Positions 35,081-47,699 of a stretch of DNA of 64,000 bases are shown piece after piece. Each line of letters opens with the position of its first letter. Position 1 is the stretch's first letter. The stretch covers positions 84,026,292-84,090,291 of the forward strand of contig NC_080043.1 of the NCBI RefSeq assembly GCF_012489685.1. Reading direction: 5' to 3'. Origin of the DNA: Lotus japonicus. Taxonomy: Eukaryota > Streptophyta > Magnoliopsida > Fabales > Fabaceae. A program made the position numbers and the translations under genes. The notes under the pieces were generated by a model. It was not told the DNA's origin, searched no databases, and saw only the letters and a program-made list of their open reading frames with translations.

Positions 35081-36439
35081 ATAAAAATGAGGTGTATCAA
35101 TATTGTAAATGTGATTTTGTGTATCTTTATTGTTATATTGCCATTTAAAAGAGGGGAATTCTTTCTAGGACCACGACAAGTCATGGTTGATGAAAATTCC
35201 ACTTTGTCAACATTGATGGTCACACACACTCACCCGTTTTCCTATCTCATCCTTAGCCGACATGTTCATTCCATTTCTGTGCCAAGAGCTTAGCTATGTC
35301 TTGCAAGTTTGCAATGATGGGCACCACAATGAATTGTTATTGTCAAGGGAGATTGAGAACAATTAAGACTGCTCCTAATTAGGACACTATATATGGAGGT
35401 GGTTATGGGGTTGCAACTAAATTTACATGTATTTAATTATTCAAAAAAGTTTCATTGGCTGGATACAACTTGAATAAATAGATATTAAGATATAGTTTAT
35501 CACGTGTCCCCGAAGGTTAACTCAAGTGGTAAGAATTAGAGATATATATAAGAGTTTGTTAAGGTAAAGGGTGAATGATCCAGAATTCAAACCTGAGGAG
35601 AAAACTAATTTACTAACATTACTAACAACTAACATTTACTTATAAAAAAAATGAAGACATAATCCATCACGTTTTGTAATGTTGATAGTATTTGAACAAT
35701 TGACTGTTTCTGTTTAGTCAAGGCTTCAAACAATTGGTCAGTTCAAGATCGATTTTATCACGTTATTATCAATATGCATGTACTCACACAATCAATCCTT
35801 TGAATTTCATATTCCAATTATTGAACTATCTTTTCAACAAGGATGCTATGAAGCTTCTTACAATAACTATCTAATATAAATCTGACTGGCTGATTGTTAT
35901 CTGGAGGCTCTATTTAATTTCTATTTTGACGTTGGTGTAGTTTGTTTGGTCTGACTCTCAAACCTCATGTGACAACAATAACAGATTCCAAAACACAACA
36001 CATACATATATATATATATATATTTGCGAAATTTCGCCAACCCATAAACTAAAATACAATATTTTACTTTAATACACAGACAATTAACATATGCACTACA
36101 GTGGTTTTTAACGGTTACAATTTATAAATTAAAGTTAACAAAAATCAAAGATTTCATATCGCGAGAGAATTACCACAAAAATTCTGCAATAAAAATTATA
36201 TGTGATTCGTGAAGATTTGAAAGCGGCACAATCTATGTTTTTATGATTTCGGTATTTATTTAAATATATATTTTGTATTAAATATTTCATTTATGAATTA
36301 AAATAATTTTTTGTTATAATTTCTTTTTTTGTTTTATATTATTAAAGTATATCTAGTAGTTTATAGTTCCTAGATGATAACTCAAGTGATAAGAGTGGGC
36401 GGACATATAGGATGAGGAGAGAAGGTCCAAGGATCAATC
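35081..36439. other. Spacer with SINE copies, no gene
   Basis: AT-rich. It contains a SINE (35508-35651), a TA run at 36006-36023 and a second SINE-like head at 36365-36435 with words AACTCAAGTGATAAGAG and GGATCAATC, which abuts the 3' end of the LINE. Confidence 0.45.
35508..35651 (+). mobile_element. tRNA-derived SINE
   Basis: A box AACTCAAGTGGTAAG, B-box-like GAATTCAAACCTG, and a tail AACTAACATTTACTTAT followed by an A run. Same family as the minus-strand copy at 10924-11053. Confidence 0.7.
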
Positions 36440-38735
36440 TTTTTTTTTACAAGAGGAAGTCTAAAAGACAAAAGAACTAACTACTAACAACGTCACTACA
36501 AAAGTGCTCAATAACAGCCATCAGTGGCAACCGCCACAACCTTCGTGGGGAGACCTCTCTCGATGCCTGTTTTGCCATGAAATCTGCCGCTTTATTCCGC
36601 TCGCGAGATATCCATTCTATGGAGACATTTCAATCCCACTTGAGCTTGGTCTTCACCTTTTCTATCACCTCCCTTTCCCAGTATGTAGCAGTAGTTGCAC
36701 CCATTTGGAGAGCTTTTACTGTAGGTAAACAATCAGACTGACATATAACATGTCAATGTCCTTGATCCCAGGCTTGCTGCAAGCCTAGGTCCACCGCCAA
36801 GATTTCCACCATGAATGCTCCCCCTGGCCTCCACTAACTAAGACCTCTTCAAGCCAAGTACCACCACTGTTTCTAAGAATCGCAACCATGCCCATCACAT
36901 TACTATCCACCAGCTAGCTGCCGTCGACAGCCACAAACATGAACTGGACAGACAGCGCTCGCTGCTGGTTCACCCCATTCTGCATCGTCCCTGTTGTTTC
37001 CTTCATTTGTGTTGGCTGCACTCCTGGTCAGGACTTCCAGCACGCCACATCATGAGACCATGGCCTCGCACCGAACACCGCCTCATTCCGCCATCTCCAT
37101 GCCCACCATAATACTGCAATAGGGAGTAGATTCTTCGTTTGTCTAACAAGACCTGCAAACCAATTCTAAAACGGAACATGACGACGTAGCGGTGGACGCA
37201 GCGCGCCAAAATGCGACCACAACTGCAGTGATTGAGGGCACGCACGAAACACATGGTCTTCATCTTCGATCAGAGCTTCACACCTTGGGCATGTCGCGGA
37301 GGTACTTAAGTGGCTTCGCTCTCGTTTTTGCATTTGTTGGGAGCGACCCTTTGCCCACAAGCCAAAGGAAAAATCGGAGTTTCTCCGGAACCTTAGCTTT
37401 CCAAACGCTCTTCCAAACCCCAGCACTCATGTCTCCTATTCCGGCAACAGGTTATAGGATGTGCTCGTGGAATAGCACCCATCAGAGCTAGCTTTCCAAC
37501 GAATTTCATCACTCCCTTGCACCTCGCTGCTCGGGATTGGAGCTGTAGTAATTTCCTAGCAAATTAGTGAGGGTAGTATAGTGTACGATTTTGACAAGGC
37601 CCAAGCTCCATTCTCCCACATGTCCGCAACAGTAAACGCAGTGTCGGAGATATGCACAAACGGTACTCGGACACAAAGCTTGCCAATACCCAGCCAGTTA
37701 TCATACAGAAAGATGAGGAACCATTACCTAGTTGTGCACCAAAACCCGCTGCAACATGGTTCTTTTCTTGTACAATGTCTTTCCAAATATATGAGTCTCC
37801 ATATTTGTAATTTTCCATAAGAACTAAATCATTAGCTAGGTATTTTTCAGAAAGATCCTTCACCCATATTTTCTCCTTATCATGCAATAGACTATCAACT
37901 AATTTTCCAAGTAACGCTATATTATTGTCGCGAGTGTTGTGAAGCCCTAGGCCCCCCATATCCTTAGGGCATGCAATCTCTTTCCATCCAACTAAGTTCC
38001 AACTTCTACTCTGTCCACCTCTAGCCCAGACACAATTTCTAAGTTTCTTGTCCACAAATTCACATACGGATTCTGGAAGCCACAAAGATTGCATAGAGTA
38101 AACAGGAAGGGAGGACAACACAGACTTTGCAAGGCATAGCCTCCCTGCTTTGTTCAACAACTTATTTTTCCAAGATGCTAGCCGTGAATTGATCTTCTCC
38201 ATTACAGGTGCAAAATCACTCCTAGTTACTCGCCCCTTGAGTAGTGGTATCCCAAGGTATTTTCCAAGATTTGCAGCGCGTGCTATGCCCATCATGTTGG
38301 AGAGTTCTCGGTGGACATTTTGGGCTATGTTTTGGAGCAAAACATTCTAGACTTCTCCAAGTTAACTTTCATGCCTGAGACTTCACAAAAGTCCCGCAAG
38401 GTTTTGGCAACAAGCTCCATTTGCACCTTATTCTCCTGACAAAACAGCAACACATCATCTGCAAAGAAAAGGTGGGAGATGCCTACACCTTCCTTGGTTA
38501 TCCAGATTGGTTGCCATGCTCCATCATGAACAAGCTTCTGAATTTGAATAGCCAACCTCTCCATGTAGAGGACAAAGAGGTACGGGGACAAGGGATCCCC
38601 CTGGCAAAGGCCTCACTGAGGTGTAAAGGAGGGGAGCTTGGAACCATTCCACAAAATAGAGATATCCGCACTCTGAACACCCCACATGATCAAGTCCACC
38701 ACAGATGGAGGAAACCCGAAGTCCACCCCACATGA
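36440..38735 (-). pseudogene. 5'-truncated L1-type LINE (reverse transcriptase, zinc finger, RNase H)
   Basis: Read on the minus strand it starts inside the reverse transcriptase (palm motif ISHLFFADDVLLF near 38480; GDPLSPYLFVLYMERL with a frameshift near 38600). It continues through LGIPLLKGRVTRSDF, SRLASWKNKLLNKAGR and GGLGLHNTRDNN to a zf-RVT zinc-binding part (CPRC...DEDHVFRACP near 37240) and ends with RNase H debris (ERNKAADFMAKQAS near 36580). An A run (T run at 36441-36449) marks the 3' end. Frames are broken in several places. Truncation at the 5' end is typical of target-primed reverse transcription. Confidence 0.88.
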
Positions 38736-41700
38736 ATAAACACTATATAAAATTTATTACTGCACATAGGCTTCAATCTTAACCATTTCATGACCCCAAC
38801 AAATTAAATTCATTTTTCAAAACAAATATTTAAACTACATATGAAAATATTCTAAAGCAAGAGTGTAAAAGAATTTAAAAAACACAAATTAAGATGAAAG
38901 TGTTTTCCTACCGTTTGTTGTGCAGTAACAAAAACTTGAGATCAATATGTAGCCTTGAACGTAATGTAGATCAATATGTGGCCTTGAAGATAATGTTGGG
39001 ACGCAAGAGGATAAAACGACAGTGGATCATAACATTGAGCTAACTAGAGCATACCACGAGTGGATTGAACACCACACCTTTCACCTCAAAATTTTAAGGC
39101 ATTGGGTGTATGAGTCATCTCACTTATAAAGTGTTCAATACTTCCTTAATCATCAAATGTAGGACTTCTTACTCACACTTGACATTCCAACAATCTCCCC
39201 TCAAACGTGAGTCTATCTCAAATGGAAGCCTCCAACTCAAGCAATAATTATAAGCATATAACATAACAAATAAATATGTAAGAGACACTAGAATGTGGGA
39301 AAAACCTTCAAAAGGGAAAAGAAACACGAGAGAAAACCAATAAAATTCTCCACTAATAAGTTAATGGATACACCACAAGTCCTCTTAAAAACCACCGGAG
39401 ATCAACAGAGCAAATATAATCTTCACTAACAAGATGGATAACAAAAGAATAAACCTTACCATAAGATATACAAAAACAGTGTAAAGAGAAGGCAAACCAC
39501 TAGGAAAAAAAATGCTAATATTACTAGCTAGCTAGTTCACTCACAGAATCCACACACTATAATTTCACCCCAAATCAAAGCACTGTAATAGTACATCTCT
39601 TATGTCAAATAACCGGTTCTTCTCCTCTCTGTCACTATGTCATTCCTTGTTTCGTTCTTTTTTCTCTTGAGGGTTCATTCTCTCTCCGTATATGTTACTG
39701 TGTGTGTCTGTGTCTCTCTCCTTTCTTTCCAGAGAATTTCAATTCTCTTCACCACGTAACACTGGCAGGAGTGGCAGGCAAGTGAAGAAATAAGGGTATA
39801 ATTCCTTTTTGCCAAAACATGGGCTACGGCCCACAAAGCTTCATTCCTCTTTTTCTTTCTTTTAATAATAATAGGAGATTGTCAAGTGGGCTCACTTGGT
39901 TTGGTGACCATACAACAAGTAACTCTCTGGCTCTTCATCACTCTAGTTAAAGTGAGACTTCTTTAAGATATATAATTTTCTTAACATTTTTTTTAATATT
40001 AATGATGAGAGACTTACATAGTTACATTATATTACATTTTTGTGATTAAGATTGAATTTTAAAACTAAAAAAATTAAAAACAAAACCTTGATCTACATGC
40101 CAAAGTCCCAACAAATGGAATTTATAGATGACCATGCATCATGATACATTGATACTCATGTTATCTCACGATCATATATCAAATCCTTGTGTGATTACAT
40201 ATATTTATAAAATGATATCGCCAAATGATGTGTTGATGACAAATCAGGCCAAAAACAAACTGAGATTACAATTCATAATCAATAAAAAGTTTCCCAAGAA
40301 TGGCACACGAGACAAAACCCACGTATAAACTTGACAGAAAAAAAAGGACAAAACATGATAATATATGGAAATCTTTCGTCTTGTACTATTTCTAAAATCT
40401 TCAAATATAATTATGAACTCATCAAATGAAAGCCAAATGGATGAGATATCTGGTCCCTACCCTGTGGTTTGATATTTCATGGCACGTGGGAAGGCCTATC
40501 TCATCACAGTTTCCACCAATGGCTAGCTGCCACGTATGAATAGGAGAGCTCTCTTCACGTGTGGGTCTTTGATGATTGAAGCTGGTGAGCCGAGCCGAGC
40601 CGGTGGTCTCATGTTAAGCCGACAGCTCATGTCTTGTTTGGTTGGTTGCCAGAAGAATGCGGCATTATAGTAGAGAGAGATAGAGCATTCATTGAGATTT
40701 TGACATTCTTATCATAGACAAACAACTAGGCCCAATCTGTGGGCCCACCCAATAAGCTTTTGAGGAGCCCCAATAAGCCTAATAATCCTTGTAAAAAATG
40801 AAAATAGTTTGGGAGAAAACATAGTCATACAGTTTCATATGTGCAGTTTTTACTTTTATTTTTGTTTAATTTAGAATTTAACATGGGGATTGCAAAATAA
40901 TACTTCAAGAATAACAAAGTATTAAATCAGTGGGTGGCTGAGTTTTTTATTGGCCAACAACACAAATAATACCCAAAATACTATACCTAAGTTTTATCCT
41001 ATATTGTTTCTCACACCTGTGTAAAGAGATTAATTAAACGCTTATTGCAATAAACGTTTATCATATTAATACATATTTATAAGTTGAGAGCTTTAAAAGT
41101 GATTGTTGGAACCCTGATAACAATTTGATTCTTATAAGGAGTCCACAATTATGGAGACCATTGACTTTCACTACAAGGTATTGTGGGAGCAATTCAGTAC
41201 ACACAAAAAGCTCAAAATATGTTATAGTGAATGTATAACATTTATCCATAAGCTAATTTAAACAACTTATAAAAATTATGAAAAATAAGTTTATGAAAAA
41301 CTTATGATCAAATCAGCTTATAAGCAGATATTAAGCTATTAAGCTGCTTACTTGAGTTGATCTCTCAAAAACACTTGTATAATCATTTATATTATAAGAT
41401 AATTTCAAAGTGTGAATTAGGTATAGGGGATATTAGGCCATGTGAATGATCAGCACTTACTCACTTTACTTATCCTCCTTCTCTGGATCTATGGACTCAA
41501 TGCAACACCTCCTGATAATATATCTAAACAAAATCAAAGATAAACTATAATGTTAATGAGACAGATTTGCATTAATTGGCAACTTGCTTCGTTCTCTATA
41601 TCTGCTAATCTGGCTGCTGCCAATAAGTTCATGTACTCTCTGACTCTCTCAACAATTTGGTTAAGTGACCAAAACAAACAATTCTATGAACATATATTTG

Positions 41701-43065
41701 TAAGCCAGATTATGTACGCGGCTTTTTCTAATAACTTTCTAGATGTTATATACACATATGTAGCACAGGCTTACTTTATTATATATACTCTGATTATTTT
41801 AGGCCTGATAATTTAATTTAATGATGTACCAAATATTAGTAGCTGCTATGAATATAATTATGCACATTATTATATAATTTAAACATTTATACTAATTACA
41901 CTTTTATACTCTAATATTTGTTCTCATAATATCCAAGTACTGCGGTAGAAAGTGAAAACATCACAGGCCATGATTACAACCATGATTAACTAAAAGGTTT
42001 TGTAAAGAGGATGAAAAGATGCTTGATTTACTGTGCAATTTTCACTAAAAAGAGGTCAGAGCTTTCCTCACTTGAAAAGAATAATCAAATAGTTTACAAT
42101 TTGAGATTCTAAATGCTCCTCTGAAGATTCAGACTCACAGTGTGTCTCATGAAATAGTTTTACAGAACCAACCAAGTAGCTGATCAAAAAGCATTATCCT
42201 TTTTCAGAAACCACCACAATGCTCTCAACTATTAAAGTTTATTATAATAATAAGTAATAACCTCTCATCATTTTTATATTTATTCATGTTCAAGTGCCTA
42301 TTTATAAATACAATTTCCTTCCTGACGTAATTGCTCAAGTACCAATACTTGTTTTTATTATAAAAGCATGCACCTTTAGTTCTTCCTACCTATTCAAGTT
42401 TCTCCAAAACAAACAAACACACACACACGGCATCATTAGCACCGGTCTTGATTGACAGCTGAAGGTACAAACTAATTGTCTCACTTCATCAGTTTGTTAC
42501 ATATATACATGTATCAGTATCAGTTCTTGTATCTTTGAATCCTTCTCTTAACTTGTACAGTTCACAATAATTCAGTTGCCCAATTTGACATGGTTTGGTT
42601 GTTTTCTTTCACCTTATCATCACAGTTTTCACCATACTGAATTGGAAGAAGACAGTTAGTGACAGATTGAGTAAAAAAAACCTTGATATTAAAAGCTGTT
42701 CTGGTTCCTCTGTTTTATTGCTGACATTCAAGGATTCTCATCTTGTTGGTTCCTCTTGGCTTTGGTGTTCTGGTTCTGGCAACAGCTGGATCTACTAGTA
42801 GAATTAACTGGTAAGCCTCTATGTCATCAAAATTTTATTTTTCTATTCGGGTCGATTTATTTTAGAGTTTTGATTTATTCACACTCACTTTATTTTCCAT
42901 CTCATTTCCACTCACATTTTCTCTAGACTTAGATGTGGATGGAATTCAGGTGTGGATGAAGTATTATTGTTTATTTTATCTGACATATTTATGTTCAACA
43001 ATACAGGTAACAAGATCACTCTCTCCTCCAAGTTTCAACATTTCATCAGAAATTGCAAATCTTCA
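38736..43065. other. Spacer and bHLH upstream region
   Basis: No host gene was found over about 4.3 kb apart from an LTR scrap at 39047-39206. 39200-39800 may be further LTR-element interior. 42400-43065 is the probable leader and promoter of the bHLH gene; its frame is open from 42952 and splice-like signals (TACAG|GTAAC at about 43007) suggest a possible 5' UTR intron. Confidence 0.4.
39047..39206 (-). mobile_element. Short LTR with polypurine tract, TRIM-like remnant
   Basis: On the minus strand, GAGGGGAGAT (complement 39193-39202) is followed by TGTTGGAATGTCAAG, then about 145 bases related to LTR-B (ATAAGTGAGATGAC, AAAATTTTGAGGTG). The same LTR family starts at 59688 on the plus strand. 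Confidence 0.6.
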
Positions 43066-44352
43066 ATGGAAGGTCTGAATTGGGATCCAACTCCTTCACA
43101 TCTTGCAGCAAACACACCAATCTTATGGAGTTCTCAGCAGCAGCAACAAGAGTTTGAAGGAGGCTACCCCATATCCAGCTTAACTTCAAGTGTTCTAAAT
43201 CAAATACAAGATATGCAGAAACCTCCTCAAACATTTCATGCAAATTCCAATCCTGAAAGATTGATTTATCAGTCATCAGTTGCTTCTTCCACCAGTTCAG
43301 ATCAGATAATGGATGTGATTCATCACATTCACAACACAAACATATCACATCATGCAGCAACAACCATGTCAGTGAAATCAGGACCTTTAACATCCCAATC
43401 CCACCCATTTTTTAGCAACTACAACATCACAGATTTCAACATGGTCCACCAACAACGACTTATCAATGGCTCACAACAAAACTCTCTTGATTGCTTACTT
43501 TCAGCTACTAACAGCAACACAGATACTTCTGTGGAAGATGATGGGATCTCAATGATTTTACCTGACTGTGGAAACTTATGGAACTTCAGTCATGGCAGTG
43601 CAGCAGCTTCCTCTGGTGAATCTGAGACTAATGCTTCTAATGGTACTAAAAACAAACACATGGAGTTCCAAGTCAATGAACCTGTCCAAACAGTGTCTCA
43701 AAGCTCCTCTGATCAATTGAAGCCAAAGAGGAGAAATAATCAATCCTCTGATGACCAATACTTCACTATGCTTGAGAATTCTCCAATTGAAGGTGGTTTC
43801 AGATTAATCTCAGAAAATCCACCAAAGTGCAAGAAACCAAGATGGGAAAAGGGTTCCTGCAGTTCATCTAACATCAATTTCCAGCAACCAAACTCTTCTT
43901 CTTCCATTGAAGAGCCTGATCCAGAGGCAATTGCACAAATGAAGGAAATGATATATAGGGCGGCAGCTTTTAGGCCTGTGAGCTTGTTGGGGTTGGAGGA
44001 GGTGGCTGAAAAGCCTAAGAGGAAGAATGTGAAGATATCAAGTGATCCACAAACTGTGGCTGCAAGGCAAAGAAGGGAGAGAATAAGTGATAGGATTAGG
44101 GTTTTGCAGAAGATTGTGCCTGGTGGGAGCAAGATGGACACTGCATCAATGCTTGATGAGGCTGCAAATTACCTCAAGTTTCTCAGGTCACAGGTCAAGG
44201 CACTGGAAAGTTTAGGGAACAAAGTTAGTACTGCAATGGATTATTGTTCTCCTTCTAGCATTGCCTTCTCTTTCAATCCTTCTTTTCCCATGCAAATGAA
44301 GGATGATTACCAGTTACCATCATCACATCCACCATTCCCAGGGTTGAAGTGA
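43066..44352 (+). CDS. bHLH transcription factor, HECATE/bHLH87-like (428 aa, single exon)
   Basis: The C-terminal region carries [20 protein letters not shown], then a basic helix-loop-helix (about residues 322-385) with [20 protein letters not shown], the loop [10 protein letters not shown] and helix 2 [20 protein letters not shown]. This combination marks subfamily VIIIb, which includes HECATE1-3 (gynoecium and meristem development) and bHLH87. In the basic region an Ala stands where many bHLHs have the E-box-contacting His, as in HEC proteins. The long Ser/Asn/Gln-rich N-terminus and overall length favour bHLH87 over the shorter HECs. The start MEGLNWDP is chosen because the upstream open frame has no conserved content. 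It acts in the nucleus; targets are unknown. Confidence 0.9.
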   Translation: MEGLNWDPTPSHLAANTPILWSSQQQQQEFEGGYPISSLTSSVLNQIQDMQKPPQTFHANSNPERLIYQSSVASSTSSDQIMDVIHHIHNTNISHHAATTMSVKSGPLTSQSHPFFSNYNITDFNMVHQQRLINGSQQNSLDCLLSATNSNTDTSVEDDGISMILPDCGNLWNFSHGSAAASSGESETNASNGTKNKHMEFQVNEPVQTVSQSSSDQLKPKRRNNQSSDDQYFTMLENSPIEGGFRLISENPPKCKKPRWEKGSCSSSNINFQQPNSSSSIEEPDPEAIAQMKEMIYRAAAFRPVSLLGLEEVAEKPKRKNVKISSDPQTVAARQRRERISDRIRVLQKIVPGGSKMDTASMLDEAANYLKFLRSQVKALESLGNKVSTAMDYCSPSSIAFSFNPSFPMQMKDDYQLPSSHPPFPGLK

Positions 44353-45241
44353 TCTATTACCAATTAACATGGGGGTATGGTATGAATAATAGAATGTATA
44401 ATAGGGTATGAAAACCCATGACCTCTAATCATTTCATTTCATTGCAACCGACAATGATTAACATATCTGATATTCATTTTTTAGCCAAAGCTGCTTGAAA
44501 AACCTAGCAGTTGACATGTATCATTTTATTGTAATTGTCTTCAGTATAATCTGCATTCATCAGTGACTTGTTTAAAAGTTTTATTAATGATGGCATTTTC
44601 TGGTTTCAAGCATATTTATTAATCATGGTGCACCACCATGCATGAGCAAATAGTTTTTCTCTTTAATTTTGAATTAGTACTTACTATTATTTATGTGCTA
44701 CCAATGTGAATGATACTGGAACATACAAATAATAGTACATCTAACAGACACCTCATTTTTTTTCATCTATCTCTCTTTTTACATATATCACATCAATTCT
44801 CTTCATTCTCTTTCGTTCTCACTCTGAATGTCTTTTGGATGTCTGCACTATACGGATGTCTGCAAATCATTCTCCTTTTTATGTGTTGAGATTATCTATA
44901 TCACATCATCTATCAAATCTGCAATCTCTCCCTCTCTCCCCCTCTCTCACTCTCTCACACACACACACATTTATGTCTCTCCAAATGCATGTGGGTGGGT
45001 TTTTGGTGTGAACAAACCATTGTTGTTGATCATAAGATAAATATTCTTGGACTTCATTGTGAGGTGTATGTACACGAGTTTTGATGCACACTTCTCTTTC
45101 TATTTCATATGATTTTCATTCATTTTCTCTTCCTACCTCTCTTACTTTTCTACCACACCACCCATCTTGTTTCTCTCATTCTCTCTTTTCTTCCTTTCTC
45201 TTACTTGGTGTAAATGTGTGAGAAGTGCGAATAAAAACTTA
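44353..45241. other. bHLH 3' flank and spacer
   Basis: No gene. It contains a pyrimidine-rich tract with CT repeats and an (AC)n run (44926-44968). Confidence 0.45.
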
Positions 45242-45530
45242 TGGAAAAATTACAATCACCTCCCATGAAGTTTAACATTATTGCACCGATCTCTCCTCTA
45301 ATTTGGAAAATGCATCGACCTCCCCTTCTTCATAAATCATTTTAAAACTAGAGGGGTACTTAGTGTTATAATGATAAATCTTAGAGGAGGACAGTGCAAT
45401 AATAATAAATCTTAAGAGAGGTTAGTGTCATGTTTCTAATATAATAAGGGTGACTAGTGTCTTACTAAATAATAGAGGGGAGGTTAGTGCAACCATGATA
45501 AACCTCAGGGAAGATCAGTGCAATTTACCT
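45242..45530. mobile_element. MITE (289 bp) with 8-bp target duplication
   Basis: Left TGGAAAAATTACAATCACC and the complement of the right end (AGGTAAATTGCACTGATC) are imperfect TIRs, followed inward by more inverted similarity. AAAACTTA flanks both sides (45234-45241, 45531-45538). An 8-bp duplication fits the hAT superfamily. Confidence 0.72.
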
Positions 45531-45538
45531 AAAACTTA

Positions 45539-46893
45539 TTCGTTTACACAGCCCGCTAGAAAAAAAAATATAGGAATAAAAACTAAGTTAGAATAAAATA
45601 ATCTAATTTTTAAACTTTCTAATAACATTGACAACTCGATATACATCACATTTTTCAAGTATTAACTATTTTTACGGTATCGCATTTTTTCTATTCCCTT
45701 TCTTTTTCACTCATTATTTTGTATTTTGTGCATAGACACCAAATTGGAGTATAAACCGATATATTTAGTAAAAAATGTGATCTATAATGTGATCACAAAT
45801 AAGGGGAAAATGTATAAAACATCTTTCGATTTTAAACACCACATGATTAATCTATCTCACATGCCTTTTTTTTTTTCTATCTCTCCTTTAATACCAAATT
45901 ACATCATTTATCATCTTAAACTATTTTTTCTATTCTATCAATTTTATTTCCATTTGAAGTGTCTATGTATTAAAGTGTCCAAGCAACACTTTCCTATATA
46001 TTGGAAAATTATAAAATAGGTTTTTGGAAGATGTAGAAAAATACCATATATCCTCTTTATATAAATATAATGAAGTAGTGAAAAGTAACTGATGATCAAT
46101 GAGTTTCCTTAGCTTTTAGCATGCAGAAAGGCCTAGCAATTCAACCCCTATTATCAAGAGAAAGGGCTAGAAAGTGATTGCCACTTTAAGTTCCTTTTAC
46201 AGTTTAAAATGCATTTTTCTTGGAGAACTTTAGCATAATTTTTAATTAAGGTGATTTGTTAATTAGCTAACCAATGCAAGAGACATTCTCTTACGATTAG
46301 TGAGCATAGTCAGTGGTCCTGTCTCCTTGATTCAACCCAACGCGTGCTCTTGAAGCTCACTCCAAAACGCAATATTGCTCAGCACGTGCTGCACATTCTT
46401 TTTCTTTGGCAGGAGTGTTTGTCATAATCAATATATATAAAACCTCTCAGTGTCTTATTTAAACGTATCAAGTTTCTCAAATATTCATGTAACTAATGAT
46501 ATTGTTAATGATGATGCTGATTATGATAACGACGGCTACAACTAAACGTGATGAGGTCTTGTGCTTGTGCATGCTATTCTCATCCAACAAGGATTATTTA
46601 ATTAATTTGGCTTTAATATCTTCACAAAAGGGTATCGTCTTTGTGCGAATGTTACTGTATCTGCATGTGGTATTTTCTGTTCAAAATGGATATTTTCCAT
46701 TCCCACTTCCTTAAACAACTATTCTTCTCAAGCTCGGTGCCATGTTATCAAGTATATATCAACTAAATTTCTCTTAAAAAAAATTATTGAATTCAAAGAG
46801 TGTTGATGAATAAGTCTTCTCAACAAATAATATAGCAATATAACTCCAACACAAACGAAAAGCAAAGAAAGCAACTAAAACAACACCTACATT
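45539..46893. other. AT-rich spacer, no gene
   Basis: Only short open frames without domains. Confidence 0.4.
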
Positions 46894-47184
46894 CAGGGAG
46901 GGATGTATGTCTTCACTTAATTTTGAAATAAATTAAATCATTAGAAAAAAATTCAGTAGTAGTATATTATGTGGTTTTAGATCGCCCCTTCGTAAGAAAA
47001 TGCTCTTACTTATGTCACACATTGCTAAATGTTCTCACTTGAGTTGTAAATTAAAGTATGTGGTTTTTTATGGTCCTTTTGGTAAAAAATGTCTTCACTT
47101 CTATTAGTATACGTTAATTTTTTTTATTACGAATTTACATGTATATATTGTCCTCAAACATCAAATTTCTGGATCCGTCAATGC
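46894..47184. mobile_element. Degenerate hAT element, relative of 29706-30069
   Basis: Shares internal words with 29706-30069 (TATGTGGTTTT, CATCAAATTTCTGGATCCGTCA at the right end). The left end is decayed and no target duplication could be set. Confidence 0.6.
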
Positions 47185-47404
47185 CTAAATCAGGTTAGGA
47201 TACCGACAATTCAAAACAAAAACAACAAAGAACCAAAAAATGCAATCAACCAAAATAGGATCCCATCAGCCGCATCAATCATCGCCTCCACGATCTATAC
47301 CAAGGATTGACCATCCATCGACAGATTCAACGAAATCCCCCACCACAACTAAACAGTTCAACACGAGCCAAAGGCAGCGAAACCCAAGCAAAGCGAACAC
47401 GCAC

Positions 47405-47690
47405 AGGGATAAGAGGAGCCCTTGGGTCAAGAGAATAAGACACCATATCTATACCCAAACTTTAAGACATTGAGTTTATGAGTCACATCTATTAATTATA
47501 AAGTCTTCACATACATCACCAATGTTTAACCAATGTGAGACTTGAATTCACAATTGACAATTCCGGTGTGGATAACTTTCACCAAGGAGGAGCATGGTAG
47601 TATGACCAGTGGTATATATGACTCGCACTTGCGGAGAATATTATAAGAATTTAAGTGAGTTGGAGTCTCACATTTACTAAGCATGCATTA
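47405..47690. mobile_element. TRIM remnant with inverted LTR-B-like pieces
   Basis: 47405-47570 matches the complement of LTR-B (AAGACACCATATC, TTTATGAGTCACATCT, TTAACCAATGTGAGAC). 47575-47640 resembles the TRIM-like interior at 22500-22581, and 47647-47690 resembles the start of LTR-B in forward orientation. The two LTR pieces are inverted, as in the composite locus. Confidence 0.6.
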
Positions 47691-47699
47691 AAAATAGGA

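Noticed and set aside
42952..43065. N-terminal extension of the bHLH protein
   Set aside because: It begins at GTG, contains splice-like signals and no conserved residues; MEGLNWDP is the natural start.
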